A DNA stretch of 64,000 nt from Candidatus Altimarinota bacterium (lineage in GTDB: Bacteria; Patescibacteriota; Gracilibacteria; BD1-5; UBA6164), in the NCBI GenBank assembly GCA_013368515.1, contig JABWCI010000004.1, forward strand, positions 1 to 64,000, read 5' to 3'. Positions within the stretch are counted from its first letter, which is position 1. Each line of letters opens with the position of its first letter. Under the pieces are notes generated by a model. That model did no database searches and had not been told where the DNA came from. It saw nothing but the letters and a program-made list of their open reading frames with translations. Position numbers and translations under genes: made by a program. This document shows, one piece after another, positions 22,208 to 33,951 of this stretch.

Positions 22208-23458
22208 ATGTCACAAAAAATAACTTGTCCTCATTGTCATAATTTTATTGATTTAGATAAATTAGCAGATGAAAAATATAATCAAATATTAAAAGAACAA
22301 GAAGAAAAACTTAAACAAGAACAAGAAGCTCAAAGAGAAATTTTTGCAAAAGAATTGGAAGAAAAAACCATAGAAATGAGAAAAAAAGCACAAGAATTTG
22401 CTGAAAAAAAAGCTTTTGAAGAAAGACAAAAAGTAGAACTTGAGATGAAAGATATGGCTTTTAGATTACAAAAAGCAGAAGAAGAACAAATGCAGGCAAA
22501 AAAAATGGAGCTTGAATTTATGAAAAAACAAAGAGAATTAGAAGATAAAGAAAAAAACTTTGAGCTTGAAATTGAGAAAAAACTTTTTGAAGAAAGAAAA
22601 GTTATAGAAAAAAATTTAGAAGAAAGATTGAAAGAAAATTCTAAAAAAGAAATGGATGAAAAAATGCAATCTATTCAAGAAGAATTTAGAAAAAAAGAAC
22701 TTGAATATCAAAAACAACAAGAACAGTTAAAAAGATCTCTTGATGATGCAAAAAGAAAAGCAGAACAAGCAAGTCAACAAATACAATGAGATATTCAGGA
22801 AGAAGATTTAAAAAATATTATAACTCAAGCTTTTCCAATTGATAAAATTGATGATGTTGCAACTTGAGTAAAATGAGCAGATTTAATACAAACTGTAAAA
22901 AATAATTTTGGTCAAAGTATTTGAATTATAGTTTGGGAAAGTAAAAATACTAAATCTTGGCAGGATGCTTGGGTTATGAAACTTAAAGATGATAAATTAA
23001 AATCAAATTGAAATATAGCTATCTTGGTAACTAGTGTATTACCAAAAGAAATAAAACATTTTTGAATGGTAGAAGATGTAATGGTTTGTAGTCCTGAATA
23101 TGCTATAGCTGTTGCAACTATGCTTCGTGATAAATTACTTTCTATTTCAAAAGTAGAAAAATCTCTAGAATGAAAAGATATAAAAATGGAAATGCTTTAC
23201 AAATATCTATCTAGTCAAGAATTTTCATGAAAAATTTCTATGATGGTTGATGTTTTTTCAAATTTAAAATCAGGTATTGATGCTGAAAGAAGAGCTATGG
23301 AAAAAAATTGGAAAAGAAGAGAAAAAGATTTAGAAAGAGCAACTTTTGCAATTACTGGTATGTATTGAGAACTAGAAAGTCTTATGTGACAAGCACTACC
23401 TTGAGCAGAAAGATTAGAATTATGAGCTTGAAATGATGATTATGATTTAGAAGATTAA
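22208..23458 (+). CDS. DUF2130-family protein
   Basis: 416 residues. A short N-terminal CPHCH zinc-knuckle-like motif comes first, then a ~170-residue Glu/Lys/Gln-rich coiled coil (25-195). The globular DUF2130 domain includes GIIVWESKNTKSWQDAWVMKLKDD and AILVTSVLPKE and resembles a restriction-endonuclease-like fold (E-x-K in WESKN). The function in the family is unknown. It heads a four-gene operon with MazG, IMPACT and YgjP-like genes. The coiled coil has almost no TGA codons, simply because it has little glycine. Confidence 0.88.
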
Positions 23459-23466
23459 AAATATTT

Positions 23467-23853
23467 ATGCATACAAAGATAAAAGAATTATCGGCAAAGA
23501 GGATTAAGTATTTGATTGAAAAACAAATACCTTTTTATGAGTGAAATAAAACATATTTAAAATGACTTAGAGAAGAGTTAAAAGAAGTAGAAGAGGAAAT
23601 AAAAGAAAATAATAGTGTGTATTTAGAAGATGAACTTTGAGATGTATTTTGGGATTATTTATGTTTTTTGCATAGTCTTGAAAATGAATGAAAAATAACA
23701 AGTGCAGATAGTGTATTTAAAAGATGCTATAAAAAGTTTGGTGAAAGAGTATGATTTGATTGAAATTGATGACATAATTGGCAAGAAGTTAAAGATAAGC
23801 AAAAACAAGAATTAAAAATAGAACATAATAAATTGTATAATAATGACAGATAA
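23467..23853 (+). CDS. MazG-like nucleotide pyrophosphohydrolase
   Basis: 128 residues, one MazG fold. The metal-binding pattern EELKEVEEEI...YLEDELGDVFWD (EExxE then ExxD) is clear, followed by RCYKKFGERV. MazG enzymes hydrolyse NTPs or dNTPs to monophosphates for house-cleaning or to tune ppGpp. It starts 8 nt after DUF2130 and overlaps the next gene by 11 nt, indicating translational coupling. Confidence 0.88.
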
Positions 23854-24265
23854 ATTATCACTTGATTTCTTTTGAAAAACTCCAAGTTTTAAAAGAAAAA
23901 TTATGCAAAATATAATTATAGATAGAAAAAGTAAATACACTGCTGTTTTATGATTTGTAACTTCAAAAGAAGAAGTAGATATTTTTATGAAAGAAATTTT
24001 AAGTGATTCTTATTTTAAAAAAGCAACTCATAACACTTTTGCATATAGAATAAAACTAGAAAATTGAAGTATTTTAGAATGAAAAAACGATGACTGAGAA
24101 ACTTGAGCTTGAATGTGTATTTTGAGAGAAATACAAAGGGAGGACTTTGTAAATACATTGGTCATTGTAACTAGATATTTTGGTTGAGTTCATTTGCAGT
24201 CTGATAGATTTAAAAATGTAATTGATGCTACAAAGATAATATTAAAGGAAAATGAAAATAGTTAA
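23843..24265 (+). CDS. IMPACT/UPF0029-family protein (YigZ-like)
   Basis: 140 residues, corresponding to the N-terminal domain of YigZ/IMPACT. Visible motifs are HNTFAYRI, NDDGETGAG (DDGEPxGTAG in others) and VIVTRYFGGVHLQSD (VVTRYFGGxxLG). The second ferredoxin-like domain of bacterial YigZ is missing. In eukaryotes IMPACT tunes Gcn2; the bacterial role is unclear. It overlaps mazG by 11 nt and the next gene by 14 nt. Confidence 0.9.
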
Positions 24266-24911
24266 AAGTTTTAGAAAATCTATGAGTATGAGTTTTGATA
24301 AAGATTGAGTTTTAATTGTTAAAGCTCCATTTTTTGTTACACAAAAAACAATATTGGATTTTGTAGAAAAAAATAAATCTTGGATAGAAAAAACAAAGAC
24401 AAAGATTTCTCTAAAAAACTTATCTTTTGATTTTTGAGAGAGTTATTATCTTTTTTGAGAAAGCTATAAACTTTTGAGTGATTCTATGAGTGAAAAAATA
24501 ATTTTTGATTGAACTAATTTTTATTTAAATATAAAATACAAAAATAAAATAAAAGAAAAACTACTAGAATTTTATAAATTAAAAGCTCAAGATTATATAA
24601 AAAATAGAGCGAGAGAATTATCTATTTTAAATAATTTAGAATTTTCTCAAGTAAAAATCACAAGTGCAAAAACTAGATGGGGTAGTTGTACAAGCAAAAA
24701 AAATATAAATTTTTCTTTTAGACTTATTATGTCTCCAAAACAAACTATAGATTATGTGATAATTCATGAATTATCACACTTACTTGAAATGAATCATAGT
24801 CCTAAGTTTTGGAAAAATGTAGATATATTTTTTCAGAAATTATGACATTGAAATTATAAACATCATCAAAATTGGTTAAAAATAAATTGAAATAAACTTA
24901 TGTATGTGTAA
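24252..24911 (+). CDS. YgjP-like (M48-related, DUF45) metallopeptidase
   Basis: 219 residues, typical family length. The zinc site is HELSHLLEMNH (HExxH plus a downstream His) with the upstream signature TRWGSCTSKKNINFSFRLI. There is no membrane segment. Family members are cytoplasmic metalloproteins of poorly known substrate, sometimes linked to restriction systems. It is the last gene of the DUF2130 operon and overlaps the preceding gene by 14 nt. Confidence 0.92.
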
Positions 24912-25001
24912 AATCTTTTTAACAATTACTTAACAAAAATACCTAGTTTTTAACAATTTTGTAAAAAATTAGAACAAACTTATAATTTATAAATAATACT
25001 C

Positions 25002-25631
25002 ATGAAAATAAATACTCAAATATTAGAAAAAATTAAAGACTCAGATTCAAGAATACTTGTAGTTACAAAATATCTAAATAAAGAAGATACTTTGGAAACT
25101 ATAAATTTTATGGAAGAAAACTACATAGAGATACTTGAATGATTTTGAGAAAATAGAATTGAAGGACTTTATGAAAAAGAACTAGATAGAGAAATAACTC
25201 ATTTTATTTGAAATATACAAACAAAACAGATAAAAGATATAGTTAAGTTAGCTTCTATAATTCATAGTGTAGATGATGTAAAGCAAATATTAAAAATGGA
25301 AGAAATTTGTTCTAAAGCTGATTTATGGGTACAAATATTTTTACAAATAAATGTAGATCCTACTAAACCAGGTGGTATAAAACCAGAAAAAATTCCAGAA
25401 TTTTTAAAACTTATTTGAGAGATGGAAAATGTAAGTTTGATTTGATTTTCTGCAATTTGAAAAAGTGAATTTACAAGAGAAGAAAAAGAGGCAGAATTTG
25501 ATTTACTTATTTCTCTTAGAAATAAATATTTACAAAATTGATTTGTTTCAGCAGGAACTTCTCTTGATTATGAAATAGCATTAGAAAAGTGAATTGATAT
25601 AGTTAGAATAGGTAGTGCATTATATAACTAA
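25002..25631 (+). CDS. YggS/PLPBP-type pyridoxal phosphate homeostasis protein
   Basis: 209 residues. The PLP lysine lies in VVTKYL (residues ~20-25). FGENRIEGLYEK, HFIGNIQTKQI, IHSVDD, INVDPTKPGG and GTSLDYEIALEKGIDIVRIGSALY follow the family one by one. It is a TIM-barrel PLP carrier that keeps free PLP in balance and has no known catalytic reaction. It is slightly short (usual ~225). nif3 follows 9 nt later, so they are co-transcribed. Confidence 0.94.
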
Positions 25632-25640
25632 AACTAAATT

Positions 25641-26417
25641 ATGAACAAAAAAGAATTAGTAGCTTATTTAGATGAATATTTGAAAATATCTGATTTTAAA
25701 GATACATCTAAAAATGGTTTGCAAGTTGATAGTGAAAAAATTGATATCAAAAAAATAGGTTATGCAGTTGATGCTAATACTTATATTTTTGATAAAGCAA
25801 TAGATGAAGGTGTTGATATGGTTTTGACACATCATGGTATTTTTTGGTGATTTGAACAATCTCTTGTTTGAATTCCATATGAGAGAGCTAAAAAACTTAT
25901 TAAAAATAATATTTCTCTTTATTCTTGTCATTTGCCTCTTGATGCACATAGGGAAGTATGAAATAATATAGGTTTAACTCATGCTTTTATAAATATGTTT
26001 TGATTACAAGAATGAGAATATGAAATAGAAGATTTTTGAATGTATCATTGAGTAAGTATTTGATATGGAATTAGATTTAAACATAAAGTTCATATTTCAA
26101 ATTTAGTAACTCCATATGCTGAAATGATGCAATTAACAAAAAGACTTTATAATTTTTGAAAAAAAGATTACATAACTAGTGTTGCATTTGTATCTGGATG
26201 AGCATTGAGTAATGTTAAAGAGGCATTTGATAAAAATTATGATGTTTTTGTTACATGAGAATGAGCACATTATGAAATGACTTTTGCAAAAGAGTTATGA
26301 CAAAGTGTACTTATTTGAGGTCATTATGAAACTGAAAAAATATGACCAAAATTACTTGCTTATCACTTAAGAGATAAATTTGATTTAGAAATAGTTTATT
26401 TAGATGAAAAATATTAA
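25641..26417 (+). CDS. Nif3-like dinuclear metal-centre protein
   Basis: 258 residues. The metal ligands are seen in MVLTHHGIFWG and the C-terminal GEGAHYEMTFAKE with GGHYETE; SCHLPLDAHREVGNNIGL is the third conserved block. The family includes GTP cyclohydrolase 1 type 2-like proteins, but the function is generally unknown. It has no PII-like insert, so it is the short form. It is co-directional with the YggS-like gene. Confidence 0.93.
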
Positions 26418-26449
26418 AAAAAGATTAACTTTTAAGTTAATCTTTTTTT
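26416..26449. terminator. Bidirectional terminator
   Basis: AAAAAAAGATTAACTT/AAGTTAATCTTTTTT between convergent genes. Confidence 0.8.
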
Positions 26450-26993
26450 ATATATCTTTCCATGACTTGAATTCTCATTTTCAAGAAATAACTAGATATA
26501 TATGATATGGAGTTTTTATAATTCAAGCTCAGATTTGATATACTAAATCTATTATAGCTATAATAGAATTTGTTGTTCATAAACTTATTCATAAAATATG
26601 TTCATGTATGTGATTTGGATTTTTTGCTTTTTCTATAAGTTTCTTTGGTAATTTTTTTTCTAATATATTTTTATCTTCATAAATCTCAAGCTTTTTTTCT
26701 ATATCCTCTTTTAAAATTTTTATTTCTATTTTAGATAGATTTCCAACCAATTCTTTTGCTCATTTCAATATTAGAAATAGTTCTTCTAGTTGTTTATTGT
26801 TTAAATTTTCAATTTTTAATTCTTTTTTTAAACTATCTATTCACTCTAAAGTTTCGCTTTTTATTAGATATATAGCTTTTGATTTTTCTATTTTAAATTT
26901 CTTTGAAATTTCTTCAGCTATATTATTAAGTACTATCCTTTTTTCTGATTTTTCTTTTTCATTAAGAATTCAAGCATTTATTTTTTCATTCAT
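26448..26993 (-). CDS. Hypothetical helical protein, 181 aa
   Basis: The frame runs from ATG 26993 to TAA 26448 and translates to a charged, helical protein (IAEEISKKFKIEKSKAIYLI, LSKIEIKILKEDIEKKLEIY) with a more hydrophobic middle (HEHILGISLGTTNSIIAIIDLVYQIGAGI). It may be a membrane-associated or coiled-coil protein. No family was recognised. It starts 4 nt after the stop of the TPR gene and is surely co-transcribed with it. Confidence 0.6.
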
Positions 26994-26997
26994 ATTA

Positions 26998-28476
26998 TTA
27001 TTTTTTAGGAATTTTATCTAGAAAATATTTAGTAGTTTCACTATATTCTTTATTTCTATCTAGGCTTATTGCTTTTTTAAAATATATAAATGCTTCATCA
27101 TAATTTTCTTTTTTTAATTCATAAATTCATTTTACCATAACTATCATAGGACTTTTATCATTTATTTCAAGTGCTTTATTAATGTTATTTTCAACTATTT
27201 TTAATTTTATTTCATCAATGTTTTCATTTTGTAACATTATCCATCAAGTATATCAATAAAACAATTCAGATTCACTATATTTTGCTTTTCATAAATCACT
27301 ATATTTTAAAGCATTTTCTAAATCATCATTTAATATATGATAATAAACAGCAAGATTATAATCATTTATTGTAAGATTTTTATCTTTAGAATCTATTAGT
27401 TCTTTAAATGTTTCTAGCATTTTATTAGTATCATTTAGTGCATAATAAATAAATATTAATCTTCTTCTTATATCATTAACATCATTATATCATATTTTTA
27501 GAGCCTTATTATAATGGATAACACTTAATAGTTTTTCATTCAATTTTTCATAAACTCTTGCAAGAAAATAACTTGCTTCTGCATCATCTGATTCTATTTT
27601 ATTATACTCAATTAAATAATCTTTAGATTCCTTATATAGTCACAATTCATATGCACTTTTTGCAGCTATCTTAAGTATAGGTTTATAATTTGAGTTTTCT
27701 TTTAGTATATTTTTAGATGTCTCAAAACTTATAAAATAACTTCAGTTTTGATAAAATGCTCATGTTACAAGAGCTGCTTTATATGTCAAATCATCTATTT
27801 GAAAATTTTTATAATTTATAAATGCATTTCTTATGTTTTCTATATTTTTTTGTGATTCATTTATTTCTCATGTTCAAGTTTGATTTTTTTCAAAATATTG
27901 TTCAAAATTTAATCTACATTTTGAGAAGTCTTCTATACATGTCATTGAATTTTTATAATAAAAATTATCTTCTTTTGATAGTCATAGAGTATCTATTTCT
28001 TTAGCTATTTCTTCATAACTTCAACTTCATGAATAATTTCAACTAATTAAACTTAGAACAGCTTTTGACTTATCTAGGTTTTGATAATTTTTTATATTAC
28101 TATAGTACTTATATGCTTCATCAAATTTAAATAAATCATAGTATATATTACCTATTTTTAAATTTATTTCTCTATCATTTGGTACTTGTTCATATACTTT
28201 TAAATATTCATTTAAAGCATTTGTATATTCTAAATTTTCAAAATACATATCTGCTTTTGTTATAAGTCACTTTAAAGATATTTTCTTTTTAAGAACTTCT
28301 AATCTTTCGTTTGCTTTTTCTACTCATTCACTTGAATTAAGTTCATCTGTAGTATATTCTTGTTTTAGTAATTCTTCTAATTTTTTATTTTTTCATATAG
28401 TTAGGTTATATCAATACCAAATTGATAATAATACTAAAATCGTTAAAAATAAACTTATCCATATTTTAGATTTCAT
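26998..28476 (-). CDS. Membrane-anchored TPR-repeat protein
   Basis: 492 residues. An N-terminal uncleaved anchor or signal (IWISLFLTILVLLSIWYGY) is followed by a coiled region and many 34-residue TPR units, e.g. LITKADMYFENLEYTNALNEYLKVY and INLKIGNIYYDLFKFDEAYKYY. A second TPR array fills the C-terminal half. TPRs mediate protein contacts; the partner is unknown. It is the first gene of a two-gene minus-strand operon and is divergent from the flippase. Confidence 0.82.
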
Positions 28477-28609
28477 TTTTTATAATTTTAAAAATAATTA
28501 ATTTGATTTTATATCATAGGCTATATTTGTAAAGGAAAATTTATTTATTTCCTGTTTACAAAGAATTAAATTACATTAAACTATAAAAAATATTTATTAA
28601 TTTTTATGT

Positions 28610-30088
28610 GTGTTTAAAAAAATTGCTACTAATACTTTTTCACAAATATTATCTAAAGTAGTTACTGCTATTATTGCTATATTTTTGATAAGTTTACTTA
28701 CAAATTACTTATCACTTGAGATGTACTGACTTTATTCAAAAATATATAATTATACTTGAATATTTGTTTTTTTGGCAGATTTATGACTTTATGCTATATC
28801 AATTAGAGAGATTTCAAATAATCCAAAAGACTCATCGAAAATAGTTTGAAATGTAATGACTTTGAGACTTATTTTAGGGGTTATTATTTTATTCTTATCA
28901 ACTTTTATAGCTTTTTTCATACCAGGTTATGACTCTAGTTTAGCTATTTTATCTATAATAATTGCTTCTTTTTTTACCATATTACAACTTATAAATTCTT
29001 CTATATTGTCTTTGATGCAAGCAAATATGAAGATAGAGTTTTCAGCTATTAGCCTCATTATTGCAAAGATATTAAATGTTTTATTTATATGATTTATAGC
29101 TTATTTTTTATATCCAAAAGAATTAATAGCTTGAGATTATTATGCTTCTTTTTTATTTATAATGTGAGCTTGAGTTATATCTGTATTTATTAATACACTT
29201 CTTAATTATTTTTATGCAAGTAAAATTACTCCTATCAAATTTGAAGCAGATTTTTCTTATATGAAACATCTTTTTAAGATATCACTACCTTATGGTATAG
29301 CATTATTTTTAAGTGTAGTTTATTTTAAAGTAGATGTTATACTTTTGTCTATTATTGAGTGACCAAAACTTTGAGATTTGAGTATAGCGCTTTATAGTTT
29401 ACCAATGAAAATAGTTGAAGTTTTAATGGTTATATGATGATTTTATATGACATCTATGCTTCCAAGTTTGAGTTCTTGATTTAAAGAGAAAAATTATGAA
29501 AAATTATCTAGTTTAGTTTCATTATCTTTTAAAATTTTATTTTGATTTTCAGCACTTTTATTTGTTTGGTGAATACTTTTTAGAGATTATATAATCAAAA
29601 TAATTGCAAATGAAAACTATATAAATACTACTCACATGTATAATTCTAGTGATGCTTTTTTAATAGTATTTTTTGTTATACTTTTTTATTTTATATCACT
29701 TGTTTTTATATATGTTTTAGTCGCTGCAGAAAAACAATCAAAACTTTTAAAAATAAATATATTTATAACTATTTTTAATATAGTTTGAAATATAATTTTG
29801 ATACCAAAATATAGTTTTATGTGAGCTTGAATAACTACACTTTTGTCTCAAATTTTATTGTTTATTTTTTGATATTATCATACAAAAAAATTAATTGATT
29901 TTAGATTTCCATTATTTTTTATAATAAGAATAATACTATTTTCTACTTTTATTTTTTTAGTTTGAACTTATATATTAGATAATCTATCAAGATGATTATA
30001 TTTTGATTTTATAATATATTCATGACTTATAACTATTTTATATTTTTCTTATTATTATTTTGAGTATAGAAAAATCATAAAAATATAA
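28610..30088 (+). CDS. Polysaccharide flippase (Wzx/MATE-like)
   Basis: 492 residues with about twelve to fourteen membrane spans. The pattern of the MVF superfamily is recognisable: an N-terminal MFKKIATNTFSQILSKVVTAIIAI and a mid-protein KISLPYGIALFLSVVYFKVDVILLS (two-helix motif with an Asp, as in Wzx). Such proteins flip lipid-linked sugars across the membrane. The start is GTG 28610; the ATG at 28606 is out of frame and meets a stop after three codons. No glycosyltransferases are adjacent. Confidence 0.8.
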
Positions 30089-30152
30089 TTTGCATATTTT
30101 TGTAAAATAAATATAAATGAGAATTTTTTCAAAAAAACTTGCATAAATAAAA

Positions 30153-30187
30153 AAAAATTTTAGACTTTGGTTCTAAAATTTATTTTT
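30153..30187 (+). terminator. Terminator after the flippase
   Basis: AAATTTTAGA/TCTAAAATTT with flanking A and T tracts. Confidence 0.65.
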
Positions 30188-30199
30188 ATTTATAAAAAT

Positions 30200-32332
30200 A
30201 TGGAAGCAGTTAGCTTTTTATCGCAAACTTTGTCAGTACTTACTTTGCTTATTATTTGTAGTTTTACATATTTAGCAAGTAAAAAAATTAATTTCCCTTA
30301 TACTGTACTATTGGTTTTAGTTTGACTTTTATTAGTTCCAATATCACAAATTTCATTTTTTTCATTTATTGATGACTTTAAATTAACTCCTGATTTATTA
30401 TTTTTTGTTTTTTTACCAGTTTTACTTTTTGAAGCTGCTTACAATATAAATTATAGACAGTTAATTTTAAATTGGAAAGCTATAACATGACTTGCTGTTT
30501 TTTGATTATTGATATCAGCAATAATTATAGCATTATGATTATTTTTTCTATTTCCATTTGTTTGACTTGAAATACCTTTTCTTGTTTGTTTACTTTTCTG
30601 AGTTTTAATATCATCAACAGATCCAGTTGCAGTTTTAGCCATCTTTAAATCTCTTTGAGCACCAAGAAGATTAACAATTCTTTTTGAATGAGAGAGTCTT
30701 TTTAATGACTGAACAGCTGTTGCTTTATTTTTAGTAATTCTATGAGTTATTTTAGAATGATGAGTAGTTACTTCTAGTACTTATATTACTTGAACATTCA
30801 ATTTTCTTTCAATGGTTATTGGTTGAATAATTTTTGGTTCTATAACTTGATTATTGTTTAGTAAAACTATAGGTTATATAAAAAATAATGAAGAAGTAGA
30901 AATAGTTTTGACTATGCTTTTGGCTCATATAACTTTTATATTTGCTGAGCTTATAACTCATCATTTCCCATTTTTACCAATTTCTTGAGTTATATCTACA
31001 GTTATCGCATCAATAATAATTTGAAATTATGGTAGATATAAAATCACACCTAGAGTAGAAGCACATATGCACAAATTTTGGGAATTTTTTGCTTTTATAT
31101 CAAACTCTATAGTTTTTATACTTATGTGATTGATATTGAGTAGTATAAAAATAAATTTCTTTGATTTTTTAGTTCCATTATTATTTGCGATAGTTGTTGT
31201 AATGATTGCTAGAACTATATCTGTAAATATACCTATTAGTATAATAAATCTTTTAAAATTAGAAGAACACATACCAAAAAATTGGATCACCTTATTGTCT
31301 TGGTGAAGTTTGAGATGAGCACTTGCACTTATGATGGTTTTACTTATTCCAGATGTTTGAGACCCAGATTTTGCAAAAATATTGGCATTTCAAGAAATGG
31401 TATGATGGACTTATGATTTTTCTATTAGAGATTTTTTACTTGTTTTAACTATATGAAGTATAATGTTTACTTTATTTGTTAAAGCTCCAACTACTCCTAT
31501 TATTATGAGGAGATTAAAAATTGATAAACTTCATAGATTAGAAGAATTTGAATATGAAGAATGAAGAATACTTTCAAATCTAAAAATAATTCAAAAACTT
31601 AATTTATCATTTAAAAAGGCTTATTTAACTCAAGTAGAATACGATGAACTTTTAGTAAAATATAGTGAAAAGTTAAATGATGCTGTTAAAAAGATGAAAA
31701 AAATTCTTGAAGAAAAATGAGATGATCCAAAAACACTTATAAGAAGAGCTTTATCACTTCATGCACTTTGAATAGAAAAACAATATCTTAAAGAATTATT
31801 TTTCTATAATGAAATAGATGAAAAAAACTTTAAATATATACTTAGAAAAATAGAAAAACAAATAGAAAGATTGGAGCTTTCTCATGAACAACTTAGGATT
31901 ATATCAAATAAAAAAAATGATTATGATTTCTTTTCTAGGATTATAGTAAATATTTATCAAAAAACTTCTACAGATTTAGATTCTTATATCAGAAATAGAA
32001 CTAGATTGATTATAACAAGAAAAGTTATAAAAGAACTTAAGATATTATCTGAAATAGATTTTTGATTTGATAAACATTTGTTTGATGAGATAATAGAACT
32101 TTATGCTATGTTTAATAAACAAGCAGATGAAAAGAGAATAAAGATTTTTTCAAATCATAAAGCTACTATAAATGCTATAGAATCTAGATTGGTAAATAAA
32201 TCTCTTTTGAAATTAGAGGAAAAAACTATAAAGGATTTATATCATAAAGAAATAATTACTCCAAAATTATATATTAGATTCATGGATGAAATAGAAAAGG
32301 AAATGTATAGTGATGTAAAAAAAATGTCTTAA
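30200..32332 (+). CDS. Na+/H+ antiporter, CPA1/NhaP type, with long cytoplasmic tail
   Basis: 710 residues. About twelve membrane spans occupy residues 1-410 and include FLPVLLFEAAYNI, SSTDPVAVLAIFKSLG and LFEGESLFNDGTAVALF (the conserved acidic ND region of CPA1 exchangers), and GSLRGALALMM. The tail from ~430 to 710 is helical and highly charged, longer than in most NhaP proteins, and could sense pH or nucleotides. It exchanges Na+ or K+ for H+ at the cytoplasmic membrane. A terminator lies on each side, so it is monocistronic. Confidence 0.92.
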
Positions 32333-32361
32333 AAAGATAAGTTTATACTTATCTTTTTTAT
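32331..32361 (+). terminator. Terminator after the antiporter
   Basis: AAAAAGATAAGT/ACTTATCTTTTTT, overlapping the stop. Confidence 0.8.
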
Positions 32362-32412
32362 TTTTTGAAAAAATGATTATTATTTATAATAATTAATATT
32401 AATTTAGAAAAT

Positions 32413-32961
32413 ATGAAAACAGCATTTGATACAAGACCTGGAAGTGTCGTTGATATAGAAGGAGATTTATATTTTGTTACAAAATGGGAATCTCATAGAT
32501 GAGGTAGATGAGCTACTACAGTAAAAATGAGATTGAAAAATATAGCAAATTGATCTATGACTGACAAAGTTTTTAGTAGTGATGATAAATTAAATGATGT
32601 TATTTTAGATAGAACAGTTTTTGAATATCTTTATAATTCTTCTGGGGTTTATGTTTTTATGAATAGTGAAAATTATGAACAAATTGAACTATGAGAAGAT
32701 GATGTAGGGGATATGAAGTATTTTTTATCTGAGTGAGCAACTATAGATATACAACAACATAATTGAAACTTTGTATGAATCATACTTGCAACATATATGA
32801 AATTAAGAGTTGTAGAAACTCTTCCTCTTGTTTGAAGTAATGAAAATATAGAAGTAATAACAAATACTTGATTAAAACTAGAAGTTCCACCATCTATTCA
32901 AGAATGAGATGAAATAATAGTAAATACTTCTACTTTTGAATTTGTAGAAAAAGCAAAATAA
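32413..32961 (+). CDS. efp: Elongation factor P
   Basis: 182 residues in three beta domains, as usual. The N-terminal KOW-like domain runs VDIEGDLYFVTKWESHRGGRG-ATTVKMRLKN; the middle OB has LDRTVFEYLYNSSGVYVFMN; the C-terminal OB has VETLPLVGSNENIEVITNTGLKLEVPP. EF-P relieves ribosome stalling at polyproline. The tip residue that is modified lysine in E. coli is Arg32 here, as in species whose EF-P is rhamnosylated by EarP; no earP was seen in the window. ftsE follows 22 nt downstream. Confidence 0.93.
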
Positions 32962-32983
32962 TTTAAAAATATAAAAATAAATA

Positions 32984-33667
32984 ATGAAAATAGATAATAT
33001 TACACTTTCTTTTAGAAATAAAGTTATTTTAAAGGATATAGATATAGAAATAAAAAAGGGAGAATTTGTATTTTTTATAGGTTATTCTGGTAGTTGAAAA
33101 ACTTCTGTTATCAGATCTATTATTTGAGATTTTCGTCCTGAAAGATGAGATATTATTTTAGATAGTAATCTAGCTCTTTATAGATGAATGACTGAAGAAA
33201 CTATATTGAATTATAGAAGGGAAGTAGGAGTTATTTTCCAAGATTATAAACTTCTTGAATCAAAAAAAGTTTATGAAAATGTTGCTTTTGCTATGGAAGT
33301 ATGTGGTTATAGTGATACATTGATAAGAAAAAAAGTGCCTGAGGCACTTGAAAAAGTATGACTTTTGATAAAAAAAGATAAGTTTGTTTATGAATTGTCA
33401 GGTTGAGAAAAACAAAGAGTAGCTATAGCAAGAGCTTTGGTTCATGATCCGAAAATAATCATTTGAGATGAGCCAACTTGAAACTTAGATCCAGAAACAG
33501 CAAAAGAAATAATGGATATATTTCTTGATTTAAATGCAGAATGAAAAACTATAATTATGGCAACTCATGACTCTACAATTGTAAATGCTCTAAATAAAAG
33601 AGTTATAACTTTTCATGATAGAAAAGTTATGAGTGATGTTTCTAATTGAAAATATAATTTAAAATAA
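32984..33667 (+). CDS. ftsE: FtsE-like ABC ATPase
   Basis: 227 residues. Walker A GYSGSGKT (33-40), Q-loop VIFQDYKLL, signature LSGGEKQR (~140), Walker B IIIGDEPTGNLD and H-loop ATHD are all present. The sequence style ([42 protein letters not shown]) matches FtsE, which with FtsX controls peptidoglycan hydrolases at division. No ftsX lies downstream; a terminator follows at once. It could therefore be an unlinked FtsE or a related MacB/LolD-type ATPase. Confidence 0.85.
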
Positions 33668-33698
33668 AAAAAATAAGACTTAAGTCTTATTTTTTTTA
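33666..33698. terminator. Bidirectional terminator
   Basis: AAAAAAATAAGACTT/AAGTCTTATTTTTTT between convergent ftsE and cspA. Confidence 0.8.
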
Positions 33699-33887
33699 TT
33701 TTAAATTTACATTTACTGCATTTAAACCTCTTCTACCATTTTCAACTTCGAACTCAACAGCATCACCTTCATTAATTTTTCAATTAACACCAGTTATGTG
33801 TACAAATATTTCTTCTCCTGAATTATCATCAATTATAAACCCAAAACCTTTAGTTTCATTAAAAAACTTTACTTTTCCAGTACTCAT
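33696..33887 (-). CDS. Cold-shock protein (CspA family)
   Basis: 63 residues, a single cold-shock OB domain. RNP1 is KGFGFI and RNP2 is EIFVHI; the start [16 protein letters not shown] is canonical. It binds single-stranded RNA/DNA and acts as an RNA chaperone. Glycines are mostly GGT/GGA with one TGA, fitting a well-expressed gene. It lies downstream of nth on the same strand. Confidence 0.96.
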
Positions 33888-33951
33888 TTTACTAAATTAT
33901 TATTATTAAGAACCTTATTATACTTATATATTTTTAAAAAGCTAATTTAAA

